A model generated the notes under the pieces. That model was not told where the DNA came from and searched no databases. It saw only the letters and a list, made by a program, of their open reading frames with translations. A DNA stretch of 64,000 nucleotides. It comes from Stichopus chloronotus. Taxonomy: Eukaryota > Echinodermata > Holothuroidea > Aspidochirotida > Stichopodidae. Position numbers and translations under genes: made by a program. Where the stretch lies: NCBI GenBank assembly GCA_021234535.1, contig CM037841.1, positions 10,002,825 through 10,066,824 of the forward strand. Reading direction: 5' to 3'. This document shows, piece by piece, positions 24,401 through 36,400 of this stretch (position 1 is its first letter; each line of letters opens with the position of its first letter).

Positions 24401-27400
24401 AGGTAAAATTAGAGATAACAAGTCTGGGGAGAGGTAGATGAACCTGCAGAGATGCAGCACACGGCTTATGGGCTCTCTGATGACATGTGTGCTTACAAGG
24501 TATTACGGTTTGACATCTGCTGACCTCAGTTGACCTTTGACTTACACCAAAATCATGAGTGTTCTTGTAATTGTAACGTCGGCCATGCACCAGAATATGC
24601 TGGTGGAAGAGACGTGGGCGAGTCCGTAAATATGGGTGCGGAGCAAGGTATACAATACTTGGGAACGCAAACACGAGAGAGAGACAGGCGTGGACAGGTA
24701 GAGATTATACAGAAATACTTATATTGAGATAGCCAGCAGGAAAGCTATAGCCACGGGATGCGTCGAGTCAGACTACCAGTTACAGACTGAACTCAGAAAG
24801 ATAGTTAACTGAGCAAGAAACTTACAAACAATTACAAAGCACAAGAAATCTATTTGAGCAACCTAGCAGAGACATAAACAGCTGCCTTGAAATTAGCATA
24901 TCAATACATGCAACCTAAAGAACATATCAAGAATACCTTAAACACCTGACAAACTTAAACACCTGACAAATTACTCTTACATTACTCCCATGCTCATTTA
25001 GAAAAATGTCCTCATTTTTAAGTTAAAGCACCATGATCCAAAAATACTAATATTCCATTTAATTATTGCATTTTTTTTATTCTTTTGTACATATATCTTC
25101 TTTTTTTTTAATGGTTTTCGAAATATATTACTACTCTTAAAAACATACCAACTTCAATATAGTCATTGCAATCCATTTTCTCTGAGGAATACAGTATATC
25201 CATTTATACTACCATTTTACTTTTTATAAACTACTCAGCTTCCACACTTATTGCACTTAATTATTACGAGATGGGTGATTACACAATTACTACCATTAGC
25301 AATATTTTGCGGTTAAGAATAACAACATCAAATAACATTTAATGTCACAAAAAAAGAATCAAGATAAGGAAGAGAGAAAATAATAATCTCTAAAACGAGT
25401 TGGCAGAACTGTATGCCGCCCTACTCTCGTTGTCGTTTGTCTAGGGACTGTATCTCTCGCAGGCTGTGAGATTGTAGTGACCTCGCGAGGGGGCTCTGCC
25501 AGTGTTCGAGTACCTACACTAACTGGTTTTGACACCTCTGAGGCAACAAAAGGTAATGAACCGGACAGTGCAGTATTCGGTAAAATTGAAGAATTTGGTT
25601 GCACTGTTCTTCCCGTATTTTGACCTTGTACATGAGCCTTAGACTTATACGGCTTCAACCTATTATGGTGCACTGTGCGAAGCGGTTCTAGTGGTTGTGT
25701 AATATTACACACCTGATACACAACAGATGGTTCAGAGTCATTCTGAATTACTTTTATTACCATAAATGGCCCTTCCCATTTAGGGGCTAACTTCAGCCTG
25801 CTATTCCTGGGTAAGTTAATCCACACTTTATCACCAGGTGAATATGCAATAAATTTTTGTTTCTTATTATAATTATATTTTTGAGTATCCCTTGCAGTTT
25901 TATTAAACTCAGTGGCTTCCTGGAACGCTTTCCTGAGACGTTGGTGTAACGTAGCTGCATAACCTTCAGGAGCGACTGCCAATGAAGTATTCTTAAGTTC
26001 AGGCGAAACCTCTAACCAGGTAGTATTTGGGGTACGGGGCTCCCTACCATGAACCAGAAAGAAAGGGCTAAAACCTGTGCTGCTATGTCGAGACGAATTG
26101 TAAGCAAATTGTACTTGTGCCAGATTATCATCCCATTCGGTACCGTCAAGAGCACCATATCTACTCAACTGCTCCTTCAAGGTACGGTTAAACCTCTCTA
26201 TGAGCCCATCAGCCTGAGGATGGTAAGGCGTAGTACGAGCTTTTTGAATCCCAAAGGTCTTACACAAAGTTTGTACCAACTCACTTTCGAATCGCCTCCC
26301 TTGGTCAGTATGTAAACGAAGAGGCACACCATGCTCTTTAATGTAATTTTCAAAGATCAACTTAGCCACTGTATCAGCCTTTTGATCGGGCATGGGGTAC
26401 ACATTTACAAACTTAGTGAAATGGTCCATCAGAACTAACACATACCGATTACCTTTAGACGTAATAGGAAGCTCTGTAATATCGGCAAATACAATTTCAA
26501 AGGGTTTGGTCGACACAAAACTAACTAAAGGAGCCCTTAGTGATGGATTTGGGGTACGACGGGATTCACACGCTACACATTCTGAACAATATTTAACAAT
26601 ATCACTACGCATACGTGGCCAATAACAAACTTGTTGAGCTCTGTGTAAAGTACGCTCTACACCAAAATGACCAGCATGTGGGTCACCATGGAAACTTGAT
26701 AAAGCCTTTGACACCAACTCTGTAGGAACAATGGTTTGTAAAATGCATTGTCGAGGATAACGACGAACTCTTCTACATAACAGTCCATCAACTATCACAA
26801 GTCTTGAGAATTCTCTCCATAAACGTTTAAGACTTGCTGACTGAATATGCAACATATTCATTGGAGGTTTATGATTTTCACGTTTCCATTTACATACTTC
26901 GGCAATAACTGGGTCTTTACATTGAGACATTCTTAAAATTTCGATATTTGGTACAAATGACAATGAAGACGCTTCAATGGTTACATTCTCTCCCTCTTGA
27001 TTTGAAACATTACATCCCACCGCTGCCACCAAAATGTAACGTCGGCCATGCACCAGAATATGCTGGTGGAAGAGACGTGGGCGAGTCCGTAAATATGGGT
27101 GCGGAGCAAGGTATACAATACTTGGGAACGCAAACACGAGAGAGAGACAGGCGTGGACAGGTAGAGATTATACAGAAATACTTATATTGAGATAGCCAGC
27201 AGGAAAGCAATAGCGACGGGATGCGTCGAGTGAGACTACCAGTTACAGACTGAACTCAGAAAGATAGTTAACTGAGCAAGAAACTTACAAACAATTACAA
27301 AGCACAAGAAATCTATTTGAGCAACCTAGCAGAGACATAAACAGCTGCCTTGAAATTAGCATGTCAATACATGCAACCTAAAGAACATATCAAGAATACC

Positions 27401-30400
27401 TTAAACACCTGACAAACTTAAACACCTGACAAATTACTCTTACATAATTAATGTGAAGGACACATAGCCTACTCTAACTAAGAAACCAGTCCAAACTTCC
27501 ACTCTTGTTATATCATGTTCAAAATCAAGGTATCACAACCAGACACACATGCACACAAATATGCACACACATACTGGTAACTGTTGTGGCCATATGCCCT
27601 ATAAGAAATACTTAATCCATATCCATATATGATGCAAACTACTTTGATCCAATTACACATCAACAGTTATTTGTGGTGTCTATTAATTGCTTGTCAAGCT
27701 CAAACTTTGTCAAGAGATTGACCATCATCTGCTGCAAAATCTAATCCTATGTAAATGATGTAGCACTTAAGTGTTTTGGAATATGAGTTTTCAGCAAGTA
27801 TTCTGACTCCTCATGAGCAAATACCTGCTTTCTCAGAGGGTCGGGAAAATAAGGGTTGCAGTAAAATTTTTGACTGGTCACAATGATCCACGAAAGACAA
27901 ACTAAGCCAGTTCAGAAGTCAGGGAGAAATGCGATGCATGGATGCATGCACAGTTGTTTGAACCATTACACAATATTGAAAAAAAGACAAAAATGATCAT
28001 GTGATAAATCTATTGACAAAGATGAAACAAACTCAAGAATTGCTTGTCATAGTAAAAAAGGAATTTATTTTATTGATGGAGTTCACCCTTCATAAAAATG
28101 TGTTTCAGGTGTGAACTGAAATAATATCTCTTCAGATTAGACACGTGTACTTACATGATCGATGAGGGCAGCCTTCTTTTTTGGGTGTTCACCCCAAAGC
28201 ATGAAGACAATGCCTGGCCGGTTGACGTTCAGCCACGTGATCACGGCATCAGTGAACTGTTCCCAGCCTTTGCCTTTGTGAGAAAGTCCTACATTGGCAC
28301 GTACAGTGAGTACTGTGTTCAGTAGCAGGACACCTTTGTATTGACATGAAAATAAAAGTACAAAATAGAAGTTTTTCACCCAACCCTACTTACAATTTAC
28401 AAATAAGAAAGGTCTAAGAGATCTGACGAGTCTGCCTACAGAATTATGATCTACTACAGTAGTCGGGAAATTTTCTTGATTTCTCATATCGGTAGTCAGA
28501 GTTGGGGGCCTTTAAAATACTGCTCTTACATGAAATTTAGATTTTCAACTTGTTAGATATGAAGAAACATCTCCATAAATCTCTCACATCATAATCTCCC
28601 AACTGAGTTTAAGGAAAATTTGGACCCTACCTTCTTGCTATAGAATTTGGTCAATATATCAAGACTAAATATGTAGAAATGGTGCTTCTTAGATATCGTG
28701 TATGTGAAGCAATAGAAATATTATGATGCTGTGCTTTTTTTTTACTTGTGTTTTGGATTCTGATTATTGTTTTCCCTTTTAAAAATGAGAGCTATTTCAG
28801 TTTCCTTTTCAAGTATAAATAAAGTGATTGTTTCTAATTACTCTAAGCATCACAATGCTCTAACATTCATTTTGCTTTTTCCATGTTTTGGAAGGTTGTC
28901 AATAACTTATGCTGAAAGAGGATAACATGTACTACAATGTCAACTTATATTTTGCACTGTGATGAGGTGTTCTGTGTGGTATGATGTAGTACTTTATCAA
29001 TTACATGTTGTTTTATAAAGTAACTCTTTGTTAACTGTTAACTGTTGTATCCGGTTTTCTAAACTCTTCTCTGATACATGCCTTTTCTGAGAATTATGAG
29101 TAATTGCAATGAGTCATGTAGGTACAGCACCTTGTGCTGAATGTAAGAACAAAGAGCCTGCTTCAGAGGCGTTTTAGACAGAGAGCAATAAACATCACTT
29201 CACTATACTTGCTTTACTGTATATTGTGTTATTCCTGTCTTGGCTACTTGCTACAATACAATATTACATGCTAGAAGTACCGTTTCATTTGAAATGTTAT
29301 TGTTTTAGTACATGATGAGATGTCATTGCACTAGCTCTCAGGCTGCCTAGAATGTTAACCATGGTCAACCGATGTGAAATGGGGGACGTCAGGCAACTTA
29401 AATATTTTTGTAATTTCTAGTTCAAACATGCTCAATTACAACCTTGCAAGGAACTTGTGTCATGGTTGATATTATAAGAGATAAATTTCAAACTCTGTGT
29501 GCTGTATACACAGCTGTCCACAATTTCTGTACATATGACAATAACAACTGTGATAGGCCTTGCCATAGCCTGACAGGTATTGTGTTCATACGAACACAGT
29601 CTTGCTTCACACTGACCAACAGAGCGTATCCCCAAGTAGGCCCAGAGATTTGGAACCGCGTGCAGATGAGTTAGCTCAAGGCATAGAAGAACTTCTCAAG
29701 AAACCCTCATGTAATTTCTCTTAACATGTAACAATGCTTCTGGTCAGTTAAGTGTCGCACGGTGAACGGTCAACCAAATCAAGATATCGTGCTCAGAAAT
29801 CCTGACGGCTGTGGTATTTAAAGCAGAGCTATGATTTTATTGATTACAGGCGTAGATTGGCAGAATTTTTAGTTTTGAGAAATTTGATAGACCTTCTGTT
29901 TGTATGTTGTAATGTAAAATCCTGTGACAGTTATCTTGTGATTCCAGTTTGTTTGTACTTTCAGTTCACTGATTTGCTCTTGCCATACAGGTAAATGATT
30001 ATGGAACAATAACGCTACAAGCAAATTTAGGTATCATTTAGTTATCGTCAAATGTACTCAAAGATTCCCTACTATGTGTGCTTTGAATAATAAACTTTTT
30101 ATTGCTAATGCAGGTAACATTACTTGTATTGGGCCCTTAACACAGATGCAAATTCCATGTTGTATGCTCTGTACTAGAGCATACAATGGACAATTAGCTT
30201 ATGGACTCTGTTGGCTTAGGAGTGAATTCCTTATAGGATATTACACAGCTCTGTGATGGGATTATCCTTACTTCCTTACAACTACTATCACAACCTGGTC
30301 CCTTGAACATGCACATACATGTAATATGTTATTTCTCACTGTAAAGGATGAACTCAAAACTGACAAAAATCAACTGCAGTTTCAATCCCTCTGGCAAAAT

Positions 30401-33400
30401 CATGTACGCCCCATTAACTTAGCCTGGGTAAACTTATCCTGACTTCACCTTTGGAGAGGGGCTTAATCATGCAAACTCAGGCTTGTTGTAGGGCCCACAC
30501 AAAAGTGGGTGGAGTATATGAAAACAGGTGGACCAAACAGTGGAGAAAGAAAGTGTTGGTTAAAGGAACAGGCCACGAGAGAGAAGCTGTAACCTTAGAC
30601 ACCTGGGTAGACGATTGAGCTGATTGCATTAGAGGGAATTCCCATTAGCTGTAGTCTTCCCCGACCTGCCAGTAGCAGATGGGGGAAGAAAGAGTCTCTG
30701 CTCCAGTGCACTTGATTAGTTTGTTGTCTCTCTCTGGCCATGATTATTAACCTGCGCATACACAGTGATCAGACTAAGAGGCACACATCTTTCAATAGCG
30801 TTGGATGGGTTTTAACAATAGGGTTATTACAGCATAGCCAACAAACCTTGTAGTTGATCAATACTTATGGATAAACTCTGCTGGAATTATTTTAAAAAGT
30901 AGCTAATTGGGAAATTCCTCTCATGTGGGGGATTCATAGTGAATCTTTTAGAGCAATGATCATCTCATGTACAGGATCAATTTGTCATCTATCATCCATT
31001 TCAAGGACAAATTACTTGAGATTGGAAAACAAACTACTTTGTTCTCACTGAGCAACAATTGCAGTCCAACTGTGTTGCTTCAGGTCAGAGTGGGTCAATC
31101 ACATTAACTCAAATGCAATGCTAATCTCAAAATGGTAAACAATTAGTTGGAGTTCAGACCAACTTCTGCAAAAATGCCTCATTCTGTTTCTTTGCTGTCT
31201 CATGTTAAAAACTTTCTCATAGCCAGACTAATTCTTTTGAGTCCCTTTCACATGAATAAAACCTGAAATGATAAAGTAAATGTTTAGCAAGAAGCTAGTT
31301 GCAAGGGAAGCTATTCCCATGATCCTTTGCATTTTGCACTTACCCTGTGTGGCCCAACCAGTCAAGTTACCATGTCCAGGATGCTGGAAGCCTATGATGT
31401 CATTGGATAGCTCTTTAAATACATTTTCCAAGCTATGAATAAAGTACAGAAAATAATAAATACTTTAATATCAAAGCACACTTGTAAATCTGTACCATCA
31501 TCACTCCCCCCCCATTCACAATCAACTCATTGCTGTTGCATTTGGGTCCAACAAACAACCACAAGTTGGTTAGAATTTACCATGCAAGCCAAATCAATTG
31601 GATGTAGCTAGCAGTTTCTACTTAGTCAATGAGTAAGTCTGCACTTCAAAAACATTTTAAGGTTACCATATTTCTCTAAGCTGAGAGTGGGACATGAGCT
31701 TTTGGAGATTGACTTGGGGAAAAGGTCCCCTTTCTTGACCGCTAAAAATTTTTTGGTAGTCTATAGTGTAGGCCATGTTGCTCAAAGAAATTGCTCAATT
31801 GTGATGAAGATTAAAGCAAATGAATTTTTACTGCATTTATACGAAACAAAAAAAATTGCATACAGAATTATAATAGCATAGGCCAACACCGTCATTCTTG
31901 AAGAAATCTGGATGATTTTTCTGACCAGTCAGAATTAACGAACACTTTTCCATTAAAGAATGGGACAGTCCTGCTTAATTGAGACAAATAGTAACTCTAA
32001 ACCATTTATTTTGAAGTGACAAAATGCAAGAAATACTAATAAGGATGTTGAGAAGTTGAACTCAAGAATGAAAATGTCTCTAGATTATCACATACCTTGG
32101 AGGTGGTTTTATCCCAGGAGGGACACTGAGGCACAGCCCTACAGTACATATGAAATGTAGAAAGGAAAATATAAGAAAATGTTTCAAGTTAATTACTCTA
32201 AGAAAAAGTATGCAGTCAGTCACTAAGTGGCAGTGATTTGAAGATGAGCTAGTTTAAAAGACAAAACCGACAATACCAAACGGTTGCATCAAAAGTGGCT
32301 TCATTTTAACACAGAATCAGTTGCAGTAAAACAACTAGACATGGCAGGAGAACCATCAAATTACAGTCATTCATGTTGATTTAATATTAGATCCCCATGT
32401 TTATTTTTATGCATTCAGAATGCAAGAATGCATTGTGGTTTTGATGATGTATCCTGCAGTAGCCTTATAAGCAATGTGGTCCATCAAAACAAAAACAAAA
32501 CATACAGGAGATCAGAGCAAGCTTGTGTCATGCTAGGAAAATGTCCACATGATCTCCTCAGCAACCTGGCTTGCAAAAAGTTGGGAATTGTAACTAGTAA
32601 TGGTCAGTGGCTGTCTGTGGTTTTCTCTAACCTCTTGCACCTTGCTTCCATTCTGCCAAGCAGTAAGTTACCCTCACTAAAATTTTCTGCTTGCTTGATT
32701 ACGCACAGGGCAGAAGAAACTGAGATTGCATTGACACAAGAGATAAGTTGTTTTCAGTTTCTTGATGACATCTTTTGTTCAGTCTCAGTTACAAGGATAA
32801 TCATGTCATGATTGCAGTCTTGATGTAGTGTGTTCACAAAGTTTTCATAGTCTGATCTCTGCTGATCTCATATGACATTTGACCTCCACCAAAACTGTGA
32901 GGATATTGCACTCATTGTGGTTAATCAGAATTTCATACATGAGATCAGGCAAAGCTTCCATGGCTTTCGAGATAATATTTTTACAAATTTGCCACAGTTT
33001 GATGTACGTCTGTTGGCCTCCAGCAGGCCTGTATCCAGGGGGGTTCAGGTGGTTTGTCTCAAACCCCCAAAAGACCTGGCGTTCCACTCAGCCTATGACA
33101 GTAGGCCTACCTTAGCAACATATGTAATGAGTTTTAAATTTTGGGTCATTATTGCCGGGTGAAATGTTACATTTGCGGTAAAATCGAACCTCTCCTGAAT
33201 AAGCTGCATACGGGCCTGTCAAATGACATTAAACATCCACTAAAAACCATAAGGATCTTGCACGCCATTGTGATTGATTAGCACATTATGCATAGGATCA
33301 GTCTTGAAATACATATCGTGTTTACAATGTTTTCACATTTTAATCCCCGCTGATCTCAGATAGACTTTAAAAAAAAAACAGTGTTTTTCTACTCAATGAT

Positions 33401-36400
33401 ACATATCAGCACACTATGCCAGTTCAAAGTTTTCCCCCAATTTGAAGGACCTCTGCTGACCTCAGTTGACCTTCACCAAAAAATATGGTTCTCAATGTGG
33501 TCCATCAAATTACAACATTAAGACATCAATCCAAGTTTCCATTCTAATAAAGGCTCATTGAGTTGATATTGCCTTTTCATTTGTTGCATGCCAACACTCC
33601 TGATGAGCCTCATGCATTGCTCACATATTCCTACGATTCATGAAAAGGTGAGATTAAATGTATGCCCATGGCTAATGCCATATATGGTACAAAGTATCTG
33701 ATTTTCAATAAGTAATTTTGATAGTCAATTATCCTATCATTGTTGCTTAAGTTGTGGGTCAAATTTTCATCATGATCTTAGAATCTTTTAGTTGAACCAT
33801 TTACTATCAACATATGAGTAATACTAAACCATGTGACGAAATGTCATGAATTTCACAAACCAATGCAATGATGCCATGTTTAGATGCAAGGTGTCAGAAA
33901 AACACATACACATGATTACATAGGTTACAATTTTCACTGAAACCAAAAAGGGAAAGTGGATACCTGTAGTTGACATTAACCAAAGAAGAGAAGCATTCAT
34001 TTATGGATTTCCGTGGCCACTTTGAAACTGTATTTACCTTTGAATGTAGTTTCTGAAACAGTAAACATTTACTGGTGTCATCTCATAGAGACTTACCATG
34101 AGCCTCCCCAGGATTGCGGTATGGATCTTGACCTACGATAACAACTTTTACCTGTGCATTACAAAGAGACAGAAGATCCTAAATTATCTTTCACTGTTGA
34201 CTTTGGGTTGCGCAAAAATGTTGAGTAGGAGTTACTGTACATCACACAATACATGTGATGACAATGAAACTGATATCAACAAGGGTATCGTATAGTCTAC
34301 AATCAACTGTTTCTTGGTAGCACACTGTTTCCATAGAAACAGCTCCATTTAAATCTGTTAATAATCACTTTGCATATAGAATGCTACACATTCTCAGGCT
34401 TGAGAAAGATCAGGAAGACAATAAAATCACATGATAGTATCACAGAAATAAAGTAAATCAACAGAATCTGCCCAGCAATATCTTCACTATGTCATTTCAC
34501 TATGCATTTCTTTGCTTCAAGTGTTACAACTGCATACAGCTGAAACCAGAAATTACACTTAGTGATGCTGTTTGTTCATCACTTTTATTTTTTACTTTCC
34601 TTCAAAAATGTTAGTAAAGTCTTGGAAACTTTCAAAGATTCTTAATTTGGTCACACTCATAGTGAAAATTTCAGCATAAATGTACATATCCTTGTCTGTT
34701 TTTTTTTTCCTGATTGAATATTCCTAGGTCACTTCCCAAACTCACCATTCGTAACTGCTGATTGTCACATATTCTGAAGTAAGAACAGTAGAAGACAAGA
34801 GCTCTCCTTTTCCTTATATAAGACATCTCCCTGGTCGATAATCACGCTTCATGAACTGTCTTAGTAATGTACTAGGTATGGTTGTTTTAAGCATCATTAT
34901 GTTAACATTTAGTGCCACCCAAACTCCACCATGTCATTTATTACTTCCTTACCAGCAGCCAAAAAAAAAAAAAAAATGAAACAGTAAGTGTTGATGTCGA
35001 AAGGGGAGCAGTAAAATGGTATCAGAAAACTCTCTTTTTTGATCTGTTGGCTAATATTTTACATGTGCAAAGACTATACACATAACTAAATTATACATGA
35101 AAAGCGAAACCAGAAAATCAGAAATTGAAGTAAAGGATTGCAAACTTAATTTCCCAGTATCAAAAATGCTAGTTTTTTCTGGTTAGAAATTCAGCTGGTA
35201 ACCTTCCAAACATGGTCATGCTTTCAAGGGACACATCTATAATCTTGATATTTAAAATGTAATATTTTCGAAAGGATTTCCATAACTTTCCCTCATTAAT
35301 AAAGTAAAACCAATGATATATTTTTGAAAGAATAAACTCACATTTTGAATGCTACACATTTGGGTCCAGGTATAGACTTGGTCAGGTGGAGGGTATACTA
35401 TATGTGACAGTCTCTCCATGGCAACAAATTCTTGAAGCTGGACAATGAAAAACAGGGAGAATATCACAAATAAAAATGTTGATGATAATGAGCTAATACT
35501 TTCAATGCATCAAGTGCAATCTCGACTGCGATACTCACTCTCAGAACATCCTCTGAGTACCAGTGATGGACAACTCCCACAAAAACTTGCTGCCTCAAGG
35601 ATCTACTCGATACTGAGCCCAGGATAAGCTTAATTATTACAGTCTTTCAATTGTTTCATTTTTAGAAACTTGTTTTCACACACTGTATGACTCAAACAGA
35701 AGGACTAAATTATAGTAAACTATTTTCAAATTGGTAATATTGTTTTGAAATCAAGATTGATTGATCAAACAGGGGCCCAAGGACACTGTGGTTCCTCACA
35801 AAGATGTACAGTAATGTAAATTATGAAGTAAAAGGAGCATTTTGCATTATTTTGTACAATAGCCCATATGGCCCAGTTTTGGCCACGAACCCTCAATTTG
35901 GTTACATAAAATCTGTAGAGAAAGAAACATAGTTCCCGATTTTATAAAATGGCCCATATGGACCATTTCGGACATTGGACCACAAACATGACAAACACGG
36001 ACATGGAACCACTTCCATACCACTAATGTGAAAAATTGTACCATCAACAGTGTTACATACAATCTGTAAGAGAAGTATTTTGCATGATTTCACAAAAGCC
36101 CAAGGGCACTATGGTTCCTTATACTTGGAATATACATACTGAAGAATGATATGCTGGAGTTCATATCAAAGATGCCATTTCAATTAGTGAATTAATGAAT
36201 TGATGATGTTGATTTCTACAATATACAGCAATATCCCATTCATTTTACATAGCACAGACAGCTGTGATTCTTTCATTTAAAGCCCTAAAGAAGGGCTTCT
36301 GCAAATTACAATAAGGCTTATCACTCCATGCCCCTTCTAAGTCCACCCAACACTGACAACTGCCTTGGAGGGGACTGCTAGAGTCTCGTTTCCACTGGTA

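Larger units (their letters stand above)
24572..27444 (-). mobile_element. Ty3/gypsy-type LTR retrotransposon, internally deleted
   Basis: Two 410-bp direct LTRs (24572-24981 and 27035-27444) start TGTAA and end TTACA. They are flanked by a TAAT 4-bp duplication. By eye the LTRs differ at 4 positions, so the insertion is young. Only 2053 bp lie between them. Next to the 5' LTR is a tRNA-Leu-type primer site, and then directly the end of pol with integrase. Gag, protease, reverse transcriptase and RNase H are absent, so this copy cannot move alone. It sits in the last UNG-A intron, in the same transcriptional orientation. Confidence 0.9.
21500..28154. other. last intron of UNG-A, repeat-filled
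   Basis: 6.7 kb, much longer than the equivalent 1.0-kb intron of UNG-B (45604-46608). The excess is explained by a satellite-type array, a TTCCGACACC element with a nested MITE, and a Ty3/gypsy-type LTR element. Confidence 0.85.

Noticed and set aside
27035..27137. Apparent Met start of the integrase frame (MFAFPSI...)
   Set aside because: These residues are translated LTR sequence; the same peptide appears from the other LTR at 24.4-24.7 kb.
32428..32811. 127-codon plus-strand open frame inside the UNG-A gene region
   Set aside because: No recognisable domain, cysteine- and serine-rich random composition, and it lies in an intron of a minus-strand gene.
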